A stretch of 64,000 nt of DNA from Mesobacillus persicus (lineage in GTDB: Bacteria > Bacillota > Bacilli > Bacillales > Cytobacillaceae): contig NZ_FOBW01000008.1 in NCBI RefSeq assembly GCF_900109925.1, forward strand, positions 163,861-227,860, read 5' to 3'. Below the pieces are notes generated by a model that was not told the origin of the DNA, searched no databases, and worked only from the letters and a program-made list of their open reading frames with translations. Made by a program: the position numbers and the translations under genes. This document shows, piece by piece, positions 1-8,198 of this stretch; the first letter of the stretch is position 1; every line of letters starts with the position of its first letter.

Positions 1-382
1 ACACTGAAGTGGTATGACGGATATTTTCAATTATTTTATCAATCTTAAACTGACTTGCCCTCAATGAATAGTCTGCATAACAAGGATAGAGGAAATGATA
101 AAGAACCTCAAAATCATCATCTGAAATACGCAATTCCTGATTCAGACAAATCACTACTTGATAATCGCCGGGATAATTAAAATAGAAGTACGTATTCCCA
201 TCTTGCACGTCTAGGATATATATTTGGTCTAGTGATTGTTGACTAGGCGGATTCGCTATACACTCACCGGTTTGATCAATTAAGACGAAATCTTCCATCT
301 CTGGAGAGGTTAACCAAATATGATAATCTGCCCTTACGCCAAGTTTTAGAAGATAAGATTGTAATAGTTTTTGGTTATACAT
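1..382 (-). CDS. Unknown protein, 3' end cut by window edge
   Basis: An open frame runs from ATG at 382 (minus) to the window edge without a stop, giving at least 127 residues beginning MYNQKLLQSYLLKLG. A GGAGG lies about 11 bases upstream of the ATG. The composition is protein-like, acidic and aromatic-rich, with no membrane segment or motif that I recognise. It resembles an N-terminal sensory or ligand-binding part, but that is only an impression. The downstream part of the gene lies outside the window, so no function is assigned. Confidence 0.6.
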   Translation of the reverse strand, partial: MYNQKLLQSYLLKLGVRADYHIWLTSPEMEDFVLIDQTGECIANPPSQQSLDQIYILDVQDGNTYFYFNYPGDYQVVICLNQELRISDDDFEVLYHFLYPCYADYSLRASQFKIDKIIENIRHTTSV

Positions 383-586
383 TTTTACACGCTTACCTCC
401 TTCCCACTTATTGAAATCGCTTTCATTATTATCATACCCAACAAACTACTAAGTTGCAATAATATTTTCAACATTCAGATAAGCGTCTTGAGCTTCTCTC
501 TTGATATTGGTAACCTATAGGACGAAATTGGTTTCAATTCGCTCGTCCCTCTTTTCTTTTTCCTAAAATCTCCAACGGGCTGGTTG

Positions 587-606
587 GGGACGGTTCTTAT
601 GCTTCC
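587..606 (+). repeat. Solo copy of the GGGACGG/TGCTTCC element
   Basis: A single 20-base copy with TA at the two variable positions. It lies between the edge gene and the DUF3231 relic in a 260-base stretch (383-642) that otherwise shows nothing I can support. Confidence 0.85.
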
Positions 607-642
607 TTTTTTAAGTAGGTCCCATTGATAAACTTAAAGATA

Positions 643-1660
643 TCAAAAGAAGCAACGGATACGGCCCTTTGCTTTCACTGATTCCTCACGTTGTACAGCA
701 TGAGGGGGTCTTTCCAACCATCCATACTTTATTTGGAGATTTATCCCATCCTCTGCAAATTGTCCAATCTCTCCGAGCAGACGAGTATAATCCGCCGCGA
801 TATCACGTCTTGGGCTGGCGGAATGAGCTGTTCCGTAATTCCCCATTCCAGATGCAGTCATCAAGCTTGCTTGGTACATCATCAATTTGTCTGAAAAGGG
901 AGACTCTGTGATTGGCTGGACAAAATGATCCCATGAAGTGGGAGCTGGGAGATCATTTTCACTTAAATACTTGCTAAATATATTTGTCTGTTTTTTAGCT
1001 ATCTCCTTCCCACGTTTCATGTAATCTCTTATATCTTCTATCTGTGATACTTGTCCAAAGCCAGTTATTACGGTTGTGCCCATTGATATTAGAGTATAGG
1101 TGGGCGATTTCTGCAGCGGTCAAGGGTCTTTGCTTGCCCCACCATCCTGCAAGAAACTGTTGTTTTTCCACCATATCTATCTTTTCGAGATATGGAATAT
1201 AGGGCGAACGTACCTCTAACCCTTTTGATAAAAGTAAGTTTGTTGCCTCATTGAAGAGCTCCATTGTTGAAGATAAACATGACATAAAATGCTCACGAAT
1301 GTCATTTCAGAAGGTATGAGGCAAAATCGCACCTTAAGTGACCAAAGACCCTTTTGTCATATGCTTTGAATAAAAAAGAAAATATTCATCGGAAAACAGC
1401 CGAGGAGCATTTATATTCATATCCTCTTCCGTAAACCCTTGAGGGATAGCATGTCCTTCCTCGTTAAAGATTTTTGTAACCACCTGAACATGCTGTTTGG
1501 ATAATTCTAAAGCATGCTCTATACGGTTTGAATCTCTGAATCCTCCACTTTAGCTAAATAATATTTATAGACACAACAAAACATAGAATCAGCTATATAA
1601 TTTGCCCATAAGCCACCGATTTCAGATGAAGTTAAACGGATATGATGTGTCTCTAAATTG
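643..1660 (-). pseudogene. Decayed DUF3231-family gene
   Basis: Pieces of one DUF3231 protein lie in order on the minus strand. The N-terminal piece (about 1519-1655) contains SSEIGGLWANYIADS; a middle piece (about 1370-1519) reads ELSKQHVQVVTKIFNEEGH; a third (995-1300) reads FMSCLSSTMELFNEA and WWGKQRPLTAAEI; and the C-terminal piece (643-1083) contains SDKLMMYQASLMTASGMGNY. Breaks: a frameshift near 1519-1530, in-frame stops TAA at 1334-1336 and TGA at 1307-1309, and another frameshift near 1083. A GGAGG (1664-1668) remains but no start codon follows at good spacing. DUF3231 proteins are duplicated-domain, ferritin-like helical proteins of unknown role, common in spore formers. The number of lesions makes sequencing error an unlikely full explanation. 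Confidence 0.88.
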
Positions 1661-1910
1661 GATCCCTCCCTTTTGCATGATGTTAGAATATCCCATAAAT
1701 AACAAAAATGTTTATTTTCCCAAAAACATAAAGAGTAGGTCTCTATTCGCCACCAGCACACAATTTCTATCATTTCTAAGGTGAAAGAAAAGTAAAGTAC
1801 ACCTAACTTTCAAAATATTTTAATAGATATTTCCTAAACCTCTTCATTTTTTACCAAATTAATGCAATAATATTTTACGAAAGTAATCGTTTACAAAGGG
1901 GAGAATGGGA

Positions 1911-2807
1911 ATGGATTACAAAAATATTACCGTGGCTGGAAGTGGCGTTTTAGGAAGTCAAATTGCATTCCAGACTGCTTTTAAAGGATTTAATGTTACA
2001 GTTTACGATATTAACGACGAAGCCGTGGAGCGTGCAAAAGAAAGAATCGCGAAACTCATGCCTCGTTATCAAAAAGACTTAAAGGCTTCAGAGGAAGAAG
2101 TAACTGGTGCATTTAATCGTCTCTCTTTCTACAGCGACTTATCAAAAGCGGTTGCAGAAGCGGATCTAGTCATCGAAGCTGTCCCTGAAGTGGTTCAAAT
2201 CAAATCCGATTTTTACAAGAGATTAGGAGCCGTTGCGCCTAAAAAAACAATTTTTGCGACCAACTCTTCTACATTACTACCAAGCCAATTTGCCCAAGAT
2301 ACAGGACGACCAGAAAAGTTTCTAGCTTTACACTTTGCCAATCAAATTTGGTTGAGCAACACGGCTGAAGTGATGAAACATCCAGGAACGGATTCACAAG
2401 TGTTTGAGGATATGCTGGAATTTGCCAAGGCAATTGGTATGGTTGCATTACCGTTACATAAAGAACAACCCGGATATATTTTAAATTCCTTATTGGTTCC
2501 ATTTTTAGAAGCCGCTCAGCTGCTTCTCGTAAATGAGATTTCCGATGTAGAATCAATCGATAAAACATGGCAGATTGCTACAGGCTCACCAAAAGGTCCA
2601 TTTGCTATTTTAGATGTGATTGGAATTACTACTGCTTATAATATCGCAAACGCAAAAGGACAAGCAGGAAATCCAGAGTTTGTTAAGGTTGCAGAGTTTC
2701 TGAAAACCGAGTATATCGATAAAGGAAAACTTGGCATCGCAACAGGCGAAGGGTTCTATAACTACAAAAAGCAAAAGGATAAGCAGGCAGAGTTATTGAA
2801 TGTTTAA
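1911..2807 (+). CDS. 3-hydroxyacyl-CoA dehydrogenase, NAD-binding
   Basis: A 298-residue protein. The N-terminal Rossmann domain opens with the dinucleotide motif GSGVLGSQIA and an acidic residue after the second strand (VYDIND). The C-terminal helical 3HCDH domain follows from about residue 185. The family oxidises 3-hydroxyacyl-CoA to 3-ketoacyl-CoA with NAD in fatty-acid or butyrate metabolism. The usual HFFNP segment after the catalytic His is replaced by LHFANQIW, so this is a divergent subgroup and its substrate is uncertain. ATG at 1911 is preferred over 1905 because GGGGAG at 1898-1903 then lies 7 bases upstream. The gene stands alone and is followed by a hairpin terminator. Confidence 0.85.
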   Translation: MDYKNITVAGSGVLGSQIAFQTAFKGFNVTVYDINDEAVERAKERIAKLMPRYQKDLKASEEEVTGAFNRLSFYSDLSKAVAEADLVIEAVPEVVQIKSDFYKRLGAVAPKKTIFATNSSTLLPSQFAQDTGRPEKFLALHFANQIWLSNTAEVMKHPGTDSQVFEDMLEFAKAIGMVALPLHKEQPGYILNSLLVPFLEAAQLLLVNEISDVESIDKTWQIATGSPKGPFAILDVIGITTAYNIANAKGQAGNPEFVKVAEFLKTEYIDKGKLGIATGEGFYNYKKQKDKQAELLNV

Positions 2808-2813
2808 TAGATC

Positions 2814-2842
2814 GGGAGCACGAAACATTCGTGCTCCCCTTT
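2814..2842 (+). terminator. Rho-independent terminator after the dehydrogenase
   Basis: GGGAGCACGAA pairs with TTCGTGCTCCC across a 3-base loop, followed by CTTT. It starts about 6 bases after the stop codon. Confidence 0.75.
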
Positions 2843-2896
2843 CCTGAATTGATTTAAATCTAAAAAACTGCTAGAGGTAAGACCACACAGACACAG

Positions 2897-2968
2897 CTTA
2901 TCCTCGTTTTCATCATCATCCGGCTTATGAAGATGATTTCTCGGTGGGTTTCCTCTCGTTTTCATCTT
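2897..2968 (-). repeat. Dispersed repeat unit, copy A
   Basis: Read on the minus strand, the stretch contains CATCTTCATAAGCCGGATG flanked on both sides by GATGAAAACGAGAGGA-like segments. It is a partial tandem of a unit of roughly 45 bases. A second, clearly related copy lies at 46825-46885. An open frame runs across it, but nothing supports coding. Confidence 0.6.
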
Positions 2969-2981
2969 CATCATTGTTAAA

Positions 2982-3001
2982 GGAAGTAGAAGAACCGTCC
3001 C
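2982..3001 (-). repeat. Solo copy of the GGGACGG/TGCTTCC element
   Basis: Reverse-strand single copy with one change (GTAG for GCAG). It lies about 60 bases upstream of the DUF2536 start, possibly within its promoter region. Confidence 0.75.
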
Positions 3002-3068
3002 CGTGTTTTCTTGATGAACGATCGCTCCCGGTGTAAAATAAGGCTTATTATACATATTGGAGGACATG

Positions 3069-3308
3069 ATGAGTTTACATTTAAATTTGGATTTTTATGA
3101 AGATAAGGTTGAGTTTTTTGAGGCTGAAAGTATTAAAGTGTTAGAAGATAAAATTCATGCTCAAATTGAAATCAATAAAGCGCTTATGCTTTCCGTTCAT
3201 TCTGTGAACCATCAAATGTACGTTGGCGAGGACGGACGCCGCTTTTATAGTGCTGTTGTTCATTTTAAACTTAAGCAACTTGCCGGTTCTTCTCTATCGG
3301 GCAAATAA
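3069..3308 (+). CDS. DUF2536 (YrzA-like) small protein
   Basis: A 79-residue soluble protein beginning MSLHLNLDFYEDKVEFFEA. It matches my memory of the DUF2536/YrzA family of Bacillus, especially DKVEFFEA, the central long helix and the closing GRRFYSAVVHF segment. Function is unknown. GGAGG at 3059-3063 lies 5 bases before ATG 3069; the ATG at 3066 would be too close. It is a single gene followed by a terminator. Confidence 0.7.
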   Translation: MSLHLNLDFYEDKVEFFEAESIKVLEDKIHAQIEINKALMLSVHSVNHQMYVGEDGRRFYSAVVHFKLKQLAGSSLSGK

Positions 3309-3335
3309 GCTCCCTTGCTGGAGGACAATAAAATT

Positions 3336-3375
3336 AGGCTTGAAACCGATAACCACGGGTTTAAGCCTTTTTATT
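3336..3375 (+). terminator. Terminator after the DUF2536 gene
   Basis: AGGCTTGAAACC pairs with GGGTTTAAGCCT (one G-T pair), followed by TTTTTATTTTT. The rest of the gap up to 3600 holds nothing I can support. Confidence 0.8.
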
Positions 3376-3601
3376 TTTAGTAAAAAACCTCAACGGACAC
3401 TCTATTTTTTCTATGTTATCAATTTGCCCTTCCTTTAAAGGTTAGCCACGAGCAGGAAAATAGAGTCATAGGAAATCGTTTGGGACGAGAGCATGGATTT
3501 CAATTGTGTATTTAGCACATTGTGTAAGAGGACTCATCAGGTAGTGGTTAAATGTCTGTTTTGTCAGGCAGCGAATACGAAAGTTTACTTAGGCAAGGAA
3601 A

Positions 3602-3632
3602 AGCAGGTGTTTCTAAAAAACACCTACTTTTC
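3602..3632 (-). terminator. Probable terminator of the XRE/DUF2975 pair
   Basis: A strong inverted repeat, AGGTGTTT/AAACACCT, with flanking complementary AAGGAAAAG/CTTTTCCTT arms, lies directly beyond the stop codon at 3637. The T-rich stretch sits inside the outer stem, so termination strength is uncertain. Confidence 0.6.
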
Positions 3633-3636
3633 CTTG

Positions 3637-3858
3637 TTATTCTTTCGTATCTTCCTCACTTCTATATTCTAAAAGATCTCCAGGCTGACAGTCTAATGCC
3701 TTACAAATCGCTTCTAAAGTGGAGATTCGGATCGCTTTTGCTTTTCCATTTTTCAAGATAGAAAGGTTCGCCATGGTGATTCCGACCTTCTCCGAAAGTT
3801 CCGTGACGCTCATTTTTCGTTTCGCCAACATTACATCAATATTGATAATTATCGCCAT
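3637..3858 (-). CDS. Small XRE-family HTH regulator (YozG-like)
   Basis: A 73-residue protein consisting almost entirely of a Cro/C1-type helix-turn-helix (residues about 7-60: RKMSVTELSEKVGITMANLSILKNGK). Such YozG-like regulators are normally encoded with a DUF2975 membrane protein, exactly as here, where the upstream gene stops about 10 bases before this start. ATG at 3858 is chosen because GAGG lies 8 bases upstream; a GTG three codons earlier overlaps that site. The regulator probably controls its own operon, but this is inferred only from the arrangement. Confidence 0.85.
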   Translation of the reverse strand: MAIIINIDVMLAKRKMSVTELSEKVGITMANLSILKNGKAKAIRISTLEAICKALDCQPGDLLEYRSEEDTKE

Positions 3859-3868
3859 CGTCGTCACC

Positions 3869-4360
3869 TCAGACCGTTAAATCATTTTCAGATTTGATAT
3901 TGATTGCTTCTTGTAAAAGCCTTTGGAGAACAGCAGCAAAGACAGCAATCACCATTGGTGCACCAACCATGACCATTCCGAGTAAAATGAGACCCGGGGC
4001 ATCATCCCATTCTGCAACGATATAGACAAATGGAAGAGCTACGACATACAAACCACTAATTGTGATGGCGGATTTTTTGATACTCTTTAGCGCTGTTACA
4101 GAAACTTGTGAGAACGCTTGATTATTGTCAATATAACGTAACAGTTTAAATGATTGATACAAAGCATAGTAAAACGGAATCGCTGATCCATACATAATCA
4201 ATAAAATCGCAAATACCACATAAGCCAATATTGCGCCATTTGCCGCATGTTCCATTGCTTCCATTGCAATTTGAGGCAACAAAAAGATGCATGCAGCTAG
4301 AACAGGTATGCCAATAAAAATAACCGCTATCTTTAAAAACAGTGTTGATCCTTGTTTCAT
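3869..4360 (-). CDS. DUF2975 membrane protein (YoaS-like)
   Basis: A 163-residue membrane protein with four hydrophobic segments (about residues 8-30, 43-68, 95-118 and 124-150), matching DUF2975 (YoaS family). Function is unknown. It is the first gene of a two-gene operon with the small XRE regulator, and this pairing is widely conserved in Firmicutes. ATG 4360 follows GCGAGGTGCGATAATA, which provides a ribosome site. Confidence 0.85.
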   Translation of the reverse strand: MKQGSTLFLKIAVIFIGIPVLAACIFLLPQIAMEAMEHAANGAILAYVVFAILLIMYGSAIPFYYALYQSFKLLRYIDNNQAFSQVSVTALKSIKKSAITISGLYVVALPFVYIVAEWDDAPGLILLGMVMVGAPMVIAVFAAVLQRLLQEAINIKSENDLTV

Positions 4361-4526
4361 TATTATCGCACCTCGCTATTTAATTTCACCTTGATAATAT
4401 CATTGAATTTATCGTTTTACAATAAATAATTATCATTTTTTATATAGTTTTTATTGAATCACACTTCCACAACGATAAAAAATAGCCTTTACTGATCGCC
4501 ATGTTTCTCCCTCAGCAAGTCTATTC

Positions 4527-4576
4527 TGTGACGGCTATCACAAGTTGTTGGAGATTTTTAGGTTATGCTTCTAAAA
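4527..4576 (+). promoter_or_regulatory. CRP/FNR-type site plus -10, class II promoter geometry
   Basis: TGTGACGGCTATCACA at 4527-4542 is a perfect TGTGA-N6-TCACA palindrome, the Bacillus Fnr consensus. A -10-like TATGCT lies at 4564-4569, predicting +1 at 4576, which puts the palindrome centre at exactly -41.5, the classical class II activator position. No good -35 hexamer is present, as expected for an activator-dependent promoter. The hemerythrin-like gene begins at 4637. Confidence 0.8.
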
Positions 4577-4636
4577 GAACAACAAAAGACTACACAGAAA
4601 TTTTTGATGATAATAATACGTTGGGAGGGTTGAAGG

Positions 4637-5176
4637 ATGGAGGAGTTGAATCTAGTTTTATGTGCTCCCCTGCAACAATTAAAGGACGAGCATGTTTCAC
4701 TACGGGCAGAAATGAATCTTTTCTATGAGATTGCTGAAGAAATTGAGTGCGAATCTGGCCCTGCAGTGGTTTTATTGTTTGCGGAATTATTTGCGCGGGT
4801 ATCTGCTTTTACTGAAGAACTCAAAGCACACTCCAAACGAGAAGAAGATGGATTATTTCCGTTGATGGTCCGTCGTCTTGAAAAAAATGACCACACAATC
4901 GCTGAGATGGAAGAAGAACATGAGAAGGCCGAACAGCATCTACAGGATTTCCTAACCGAAGCTAATCAAGCTGGTACAAACATTGATGAACATGATGCCC
5001 AGTTCATCACAGTAAGCGCCGTGCAAGCTTATGCGACCTTAACGCAACACTTCGCCAAGGAAGAAAAAGTGCTATTTCCGTTGGCAGAGGCTATTCTATC
5101 ATTGGATGACAAGACAGAACTAAAACAATTGCTTCAAACAAGTGATAGGCAGTCTAGAAAGAGTCAAATATCATAA
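4637..5176 (+). CDS. Hemerythrin HHE-domain protein
   Basis: A 179-residue all-helical protein with spaced metal ligands of the hemerythrin/HHE family: DEH near residue 18, HSKREEDGLF near 65, EEEH near 90 and HFAKEEKVLFPL near 140. HHE proteins bind a di-iron centre and act in oxygen or nitric-oxide sensing, storage or Fe-S repair. GGGAGGG lies 7 bases before ATG 4637. A perfect CRP/FNR box upstream suggests induction when oxygen is limiting. The length suits a single-domain HHE protein with a short polar tail. Confidence 0.88.
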   Translation: MEELNLVLCAPLQQLKDEHVSLRAEMNLFYEIAEEIECESGPAVVLLFAELFARVSAFTEELKAHSKREEDGLFPLMVRRLEKNDHTIAEMEEEHEKAEQHLQDFLTEANQAGTNIDEHDAQFITVSAVQAYATLTQHFAKEEKVLFPLAEAILSLDDKTELKQLLQTSDRQSRKSQIS

Positions 5177-5289
5177 ATTTCCTATCAATTTACCAAACTG
5201 CGATCGCGAACAAGAATAGATGAGATGTGCCCTCTGGGGCAGGACCAGTCCCTCTGGCTAAAATGCTCCATTAAACCTAGCAGAAATAA

Positions 5290-5309
5290 GGAAGCATAAG
5301 AACCGTCCC
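5290..5309 (-). repeat. Solo copy of the GGGACGG/TGCTTCC element
   Basis: Reverse-orientation copy (AT at the variable bases), followed on the plus strand by two TTTGCTTCC fragments, as if a second arm had decayed. It lies between the convergent hemerythrin and helicase genes. Confidence 0.8.
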
Positions 5310-5329
5310 TTTGCTTCCCTTTGCTTCCT

Positions 5330-7612
5330 TTATATAATCTGAAAGTCTCTCCATTCCTCGGGGAGTAGGTGTTGATATTTCTGGGTCAGGAAACGATCGT
5401 CTACTAATACGATGGTTCCGGAATCACTTTCTGATCTGATTAATCTCCCACCTGCTTGAATGACCTTGTTGATTCCTGGGAAAGTATAGGCGTAGTCATA
5501 TCCATTTTTCCCTGTTGATTGGAAATATTCCTTCATTATGTTTCGTTCTAGACACACTTGCGGTAAGCCGACGCCAACAACAATGACCCCATTTAGCCTG
5601 TCGCCTTTTAGGTCAATCCCTTCAGAAAATACCCCACCTAAAACAGCAAAGCCTAGGAGTGATTGCCCACTATCTTCTTTAAACATGCCTAAGAATTGGT
5701 CCCGTTCCTCCTCGTCCATCTTATTCGTTTGGATGATGGTAGAAATATCAGGATAGCTGGATATAAAGTCCTCATATACAGTTTTCATATACTGATAGGA
5801 AGGAAAGAAAATTAAGTAGTTTCCCCTTCGCTCGCGGACTAGCTGCGAAATCATTTCAACCAAGTGTTTTTTCGTACTTTCACGATCATGATAACGGGTG
5901 GATAATTGTTGAATGTAAACGTCCGTTTGTTCCTCCCCAAATAGTGAAGGGATTTTAATCGTATAGTCGTCAGACGTACCACCAAGCATATCGGTAAAAT
6001 ACGGAAGTGGTAATAAGGTTGCTGAAAAATAGACCGTTGATCGAAACTTTTTTCGAATTTGCTGCAACAAATGCGAAGGATCTAAACAAAACATTCTTAG
6101 GTGAACTTCATTCTTCTCCGCTTCCACATAAGTCACATATCGTTCATCATAAAGCTTGGATATTCGAACAAACCCCGCTGCTGCATAATACGTATCTAAT
6201 AGAAATTGCTGACTGTCTGATTTTGGTTGTTGTAAAAGCTCCATCTCCGCAACACGGACAAACTCCTCAAGCATTTCGATTAGATCAACTTGTAATTCCT
6301 TTAGTACAAGCTGCCCTTTCTCCGAACACTTTTTCTTGATTTCAATAAAATATTTATTTAGCTTCGTAACAGAGTCGTATAGAACGGAATCTTTATATTC
6401 CCTTTTCAAGGGAAGAAAATTTGACTTTGATAATTCTGCTGAAAACATCTCTCGAGACCGATCAACTAGATTATGGGCTTCATCTATCAATAACACAGAT
6501 TGTTTTTTATGTTCGTCGAAAAACCGCTTTAACGAGACTTTCGGATCAAATATATAGTTGTAATCGCAGATTATAGCATCTGCAATAAAGGCTAAGTCTA
6601 AGGAAAACTCAAATGGACAAAGTGTATGCTTTCTCGCATATTCTTCAATGGTGGCTCGGTCAATAAACGTTTCATGAGAGAAAATATCTAAGGCCGCTTC
6701 ATTGATTCGGTCATAATATCCATTCGCAAACTCGCAATATTCCTTCTGACAAATAGTTTCTTCTTTAAAACAAACCTTATCCTTTGCCGTAATCGTAACA
6801 GCGCTTAAACATAAACCTTTCTTTTTTAAATGAGAGAAAGCATCTTCAGCGTTTTGTCTTGTGATTGTTTTAGCTGTTAAATAAAACATTCGTTCAAGCT
6901 TACCTTCCCCCATCGCTTTCACTGTCGGGAAGATGGTAGAAATCGTTTTTCCAATCCCTGTTGGTGCGTTGGCAAAGATATTTTTCTCCACGGAGATGGT
7001 TTTATAAACTGCACCCGCCAGCTTGCGTTGACCTTCGCGATAGTTTTCAAAGGGAAAAGCTAGTTCTTGTATGCTAAGATCTCTACGTAATCGATGCTTT
7101 TTCATTAAGGATGCAAAGGGTGAATACTCTTTAACTAGCTCGATAACAAATTGTTCAAGTTCTTGAAAGGTAAACCGCTTCTTAAATTTTTTTTGCTCAT
7201 CGGTAACGACTTGTACGTAAGTTAACTGAACACTTATTTCTTGCAGATTATGATCTTTTGCATAGATATAAGCATAAACCATCGCCTGAGCCCAGTGTAC
7301 AGGGTTACTATCCTCTTCTATCAAACTAAAGTCCTTTGAAGTAGATTTAATTTCGTCAATTAAAATTTCATCTGGTTGAAATAATAACCCATCACAACGT
7401 CCCTCAATCAGGAAAACCATCGAATCATATTCGATTTCCGTTTTAAGAAAAACTTCCTTTTGATCGGTTTCTGCATATGTACTTTGTATCGCCTTATGAG
7501 CCTTTGTCCCTTCGGTCATAGGGGTTAAGGTTCGGAATCTATTATCAATACTTCCAGTTCTATATACATATTCAACTAATGAACGTACAGAAAGCTTTAT
7601 TTCGGTTAGCAT
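5330..7612 (-). CDS. XPD/DinG-like Fe-S helicase with PD-(D/E)XK-like N-terminus
   Basis: A 760-residue superfamily 2 helicase. Residues about 1-180 look like a RecB/Cas4-type PD-(D/E)XK nuclease fold, with EGRCDGLL followed by LIDEIKS. The helicase core has Walker A NAPTGIGKT (near 220), four cysteines (KVC, TIC, EYC, TLC) between motifs I and II, as in XPD-type Fe-S helicases, a DEAH box (LIDEAHN) and a closing motif VIQAGGRLIRS. It probably unwinds DNA 5' to 3' in repair or recombination; the exact pathway is unknown. It is transcribed alone. The ATG follows AGGAGATAAC. Confidence 0.88.
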   Translation of the reverse strand: MLTEIKLSVRSLVEYVYRTGSIDNRFRTLTPMTEGTKAHKAIQSTYAETDQKEVFLKTEIEYDSMVFLIEGRCDGLLFQPDEILIDEIKSTSKDFSLIEEDSNPVHWAQAMVYAYIYAKDHNLQEISVQLTYVQVVTDEQKKFKKRFTFQELEQFVIELVKEYSPFASLMKKHRLRRDLSIQELAFPFENYREGQRKLAGAVYKTISVEKNIFANAPTGIGKTISTIFPTVKAMGEGKLERMFYLTAKTITRQNAEDAFSHLKKKGLCLSAVTITAKDKVCFKEETICQKEYCEFANGYYDRINEAALDIFSHETFIDRATIEEYARKHTLCPFEFSLDLAFIADAIICDYNYIFDPKVSLKRFFDEHKKQSVLLIDEAHNLVDRSREMFSAELSKSNFLPLKREYKDSVLYDSVTKLNKYFIEIKKKCSEKGQLVLKELQVDLIEMLEEFVRVAEMELLQQPKSDSQQFLLDTYYAAAGFVRISKLYDERYVTYVEAEKNEVHLRMFCLDPSHLLQQIRKKFRSTVYFSATLLPLPYFTDMLGGTSDDYTIKIPSLFGEEQTDVYIQQLSTRYHDRESTKKHLVEMISQLVRERRGNYLIFFPSYQYMKTVYEDFISSYPDISTIIQTNKMDEEERDQFLGMFKEDSGQSLLGFAVLGGVFSEGIDLKGDRLNGVIVVGVGLPQVCLERNIMKEYFQSTGKNGYDYAYTFPGINKVIQAGGRLIRSESDSGTIVLVDDRFLTQKYQHLLPEEWRDFQII

Positions 7613-7626
7613 GTTATCTCCTATTG

Positions 7627-7646
7627 GGGACGGTTCTTTTGCTTCC
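7627..7646 (+). repeat. Solo copy of the GGGACGG/TGCTTCC element
   Basis: Single copy (TT at the variable bases) just upstream of the helicase start codon. Confidence 0.85.
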
Positions 7647-7860
7647 TCCTACTAAATAGAGCAATAACTATCCGTTTGAATAGATAGGTCCCCTTCTGTT
7701 TGATTGAAAGAATACAAAATAGCTTATCCCTCCCTAGTTTACCACAAACCAAAACATATGTTCCTGTTTGTGCAAAAATATGCTAAACTAAAGAAGCAAT
7801 AGAATAGGTTTTCTCAAGGGTGGTCGGCCTATCTCCCCAGTAGAAAGGGGGTGGTGCTGA

Positions 7861-7944
7861 TTGACAGTGTTTGAGTCTCTGATGTTTGCGATTGCATTTA
7901 CTACCTTAGTCGTAGCCATCCTGTCATTTAACCATAAAAAATAA
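7861..7944 (+). CDS. Holin-like type I toxin peptide, 27 aa
   Basis: TTG at 7861 opens a 27-residue peptide, MTVFESLMFAIAFTTLVVAI followed by LSFNHKK: one hydrophobic helix and a basic tail. This is characteristic of the Bacillus holin-like toxin family (TxpA/BsrE type). The upstream AAAGGGGGTGGTGCTGA is a strong ribosome site, typical of these toxins. Such peptides insert into the membrane, and their translation is blocked by an antisense RNA from the opposite strand. The convergent promoter and shared terminator seen here fit that arrangement. Confidence 0.85.
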   Translation: MTVFESLMFAIAFTTLVVAILSFNHKK

Positions 7945-8073
7945 TCCACCCTTGAGTTGACGCCTCTGGTGGATTATTTCTTTCACTGACAGCTGACCCC
8001 TCTACGGGAACCGTCTATTGCTGGACTGGACATGTTGACGCATGTTCGGTCCTTTTTACTATATGATGTAATC
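7936..8073 (-). ncRNA. Candidate antisense antitoxin RNA (RatA/SR5-like)
   Basis: On the minus strand a -10 TATAAT (8085-8080) and a -35-like TTGTTC (8108-8103) with a 17-base spacer predict a start near 8073. Transcription would run toward the toxin and end at the hairpin 7940-7978, which on this strand is followed by TTTTATGG. The RNA of about 135-140 bases would pair with the 3' end of the toxin message. Inferred from geometry; the antitoxin class is known for related toxins. Confidence 0.6.
7940..7978. terminator. Bidirectional terminator shared by toxin and antitoxin RNAs
   Basis: AATAATCCACC pairs with GGTGGATTATT across a 17-base loop. The T-run is better on the minus strand; the plus side has TTTCTTTC. 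It begins at the toxin stop codon. Confidence 0.75.
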
Positions 8074-8198
8074 ACTTTTATTATAACGCATGTTTTAGGG
8101 AAGAACAATCGGAGGAGGTGCATGTTCCCGCTGAAGAATTTTGTTTCACAACTTGTTCCAATATGCATCAGATCAGTTATGTTCTTCCCTCGTTTTGC

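Noticed and set aside
1307..1309. In-frame TGA in the DUF3231 gene as a possible selenocysteine codon
   Set aside because: A second stop (TAA) and two frameshifts in the same gene show plain decay; the position corresponds to Arg in relatives.
2804..3067. 87-codon frame on the minus strand
   Set aside because: It spans a terminator, a dispersed repeat and a solo GGGACGG element, with no ribosome site; it is open by chance.
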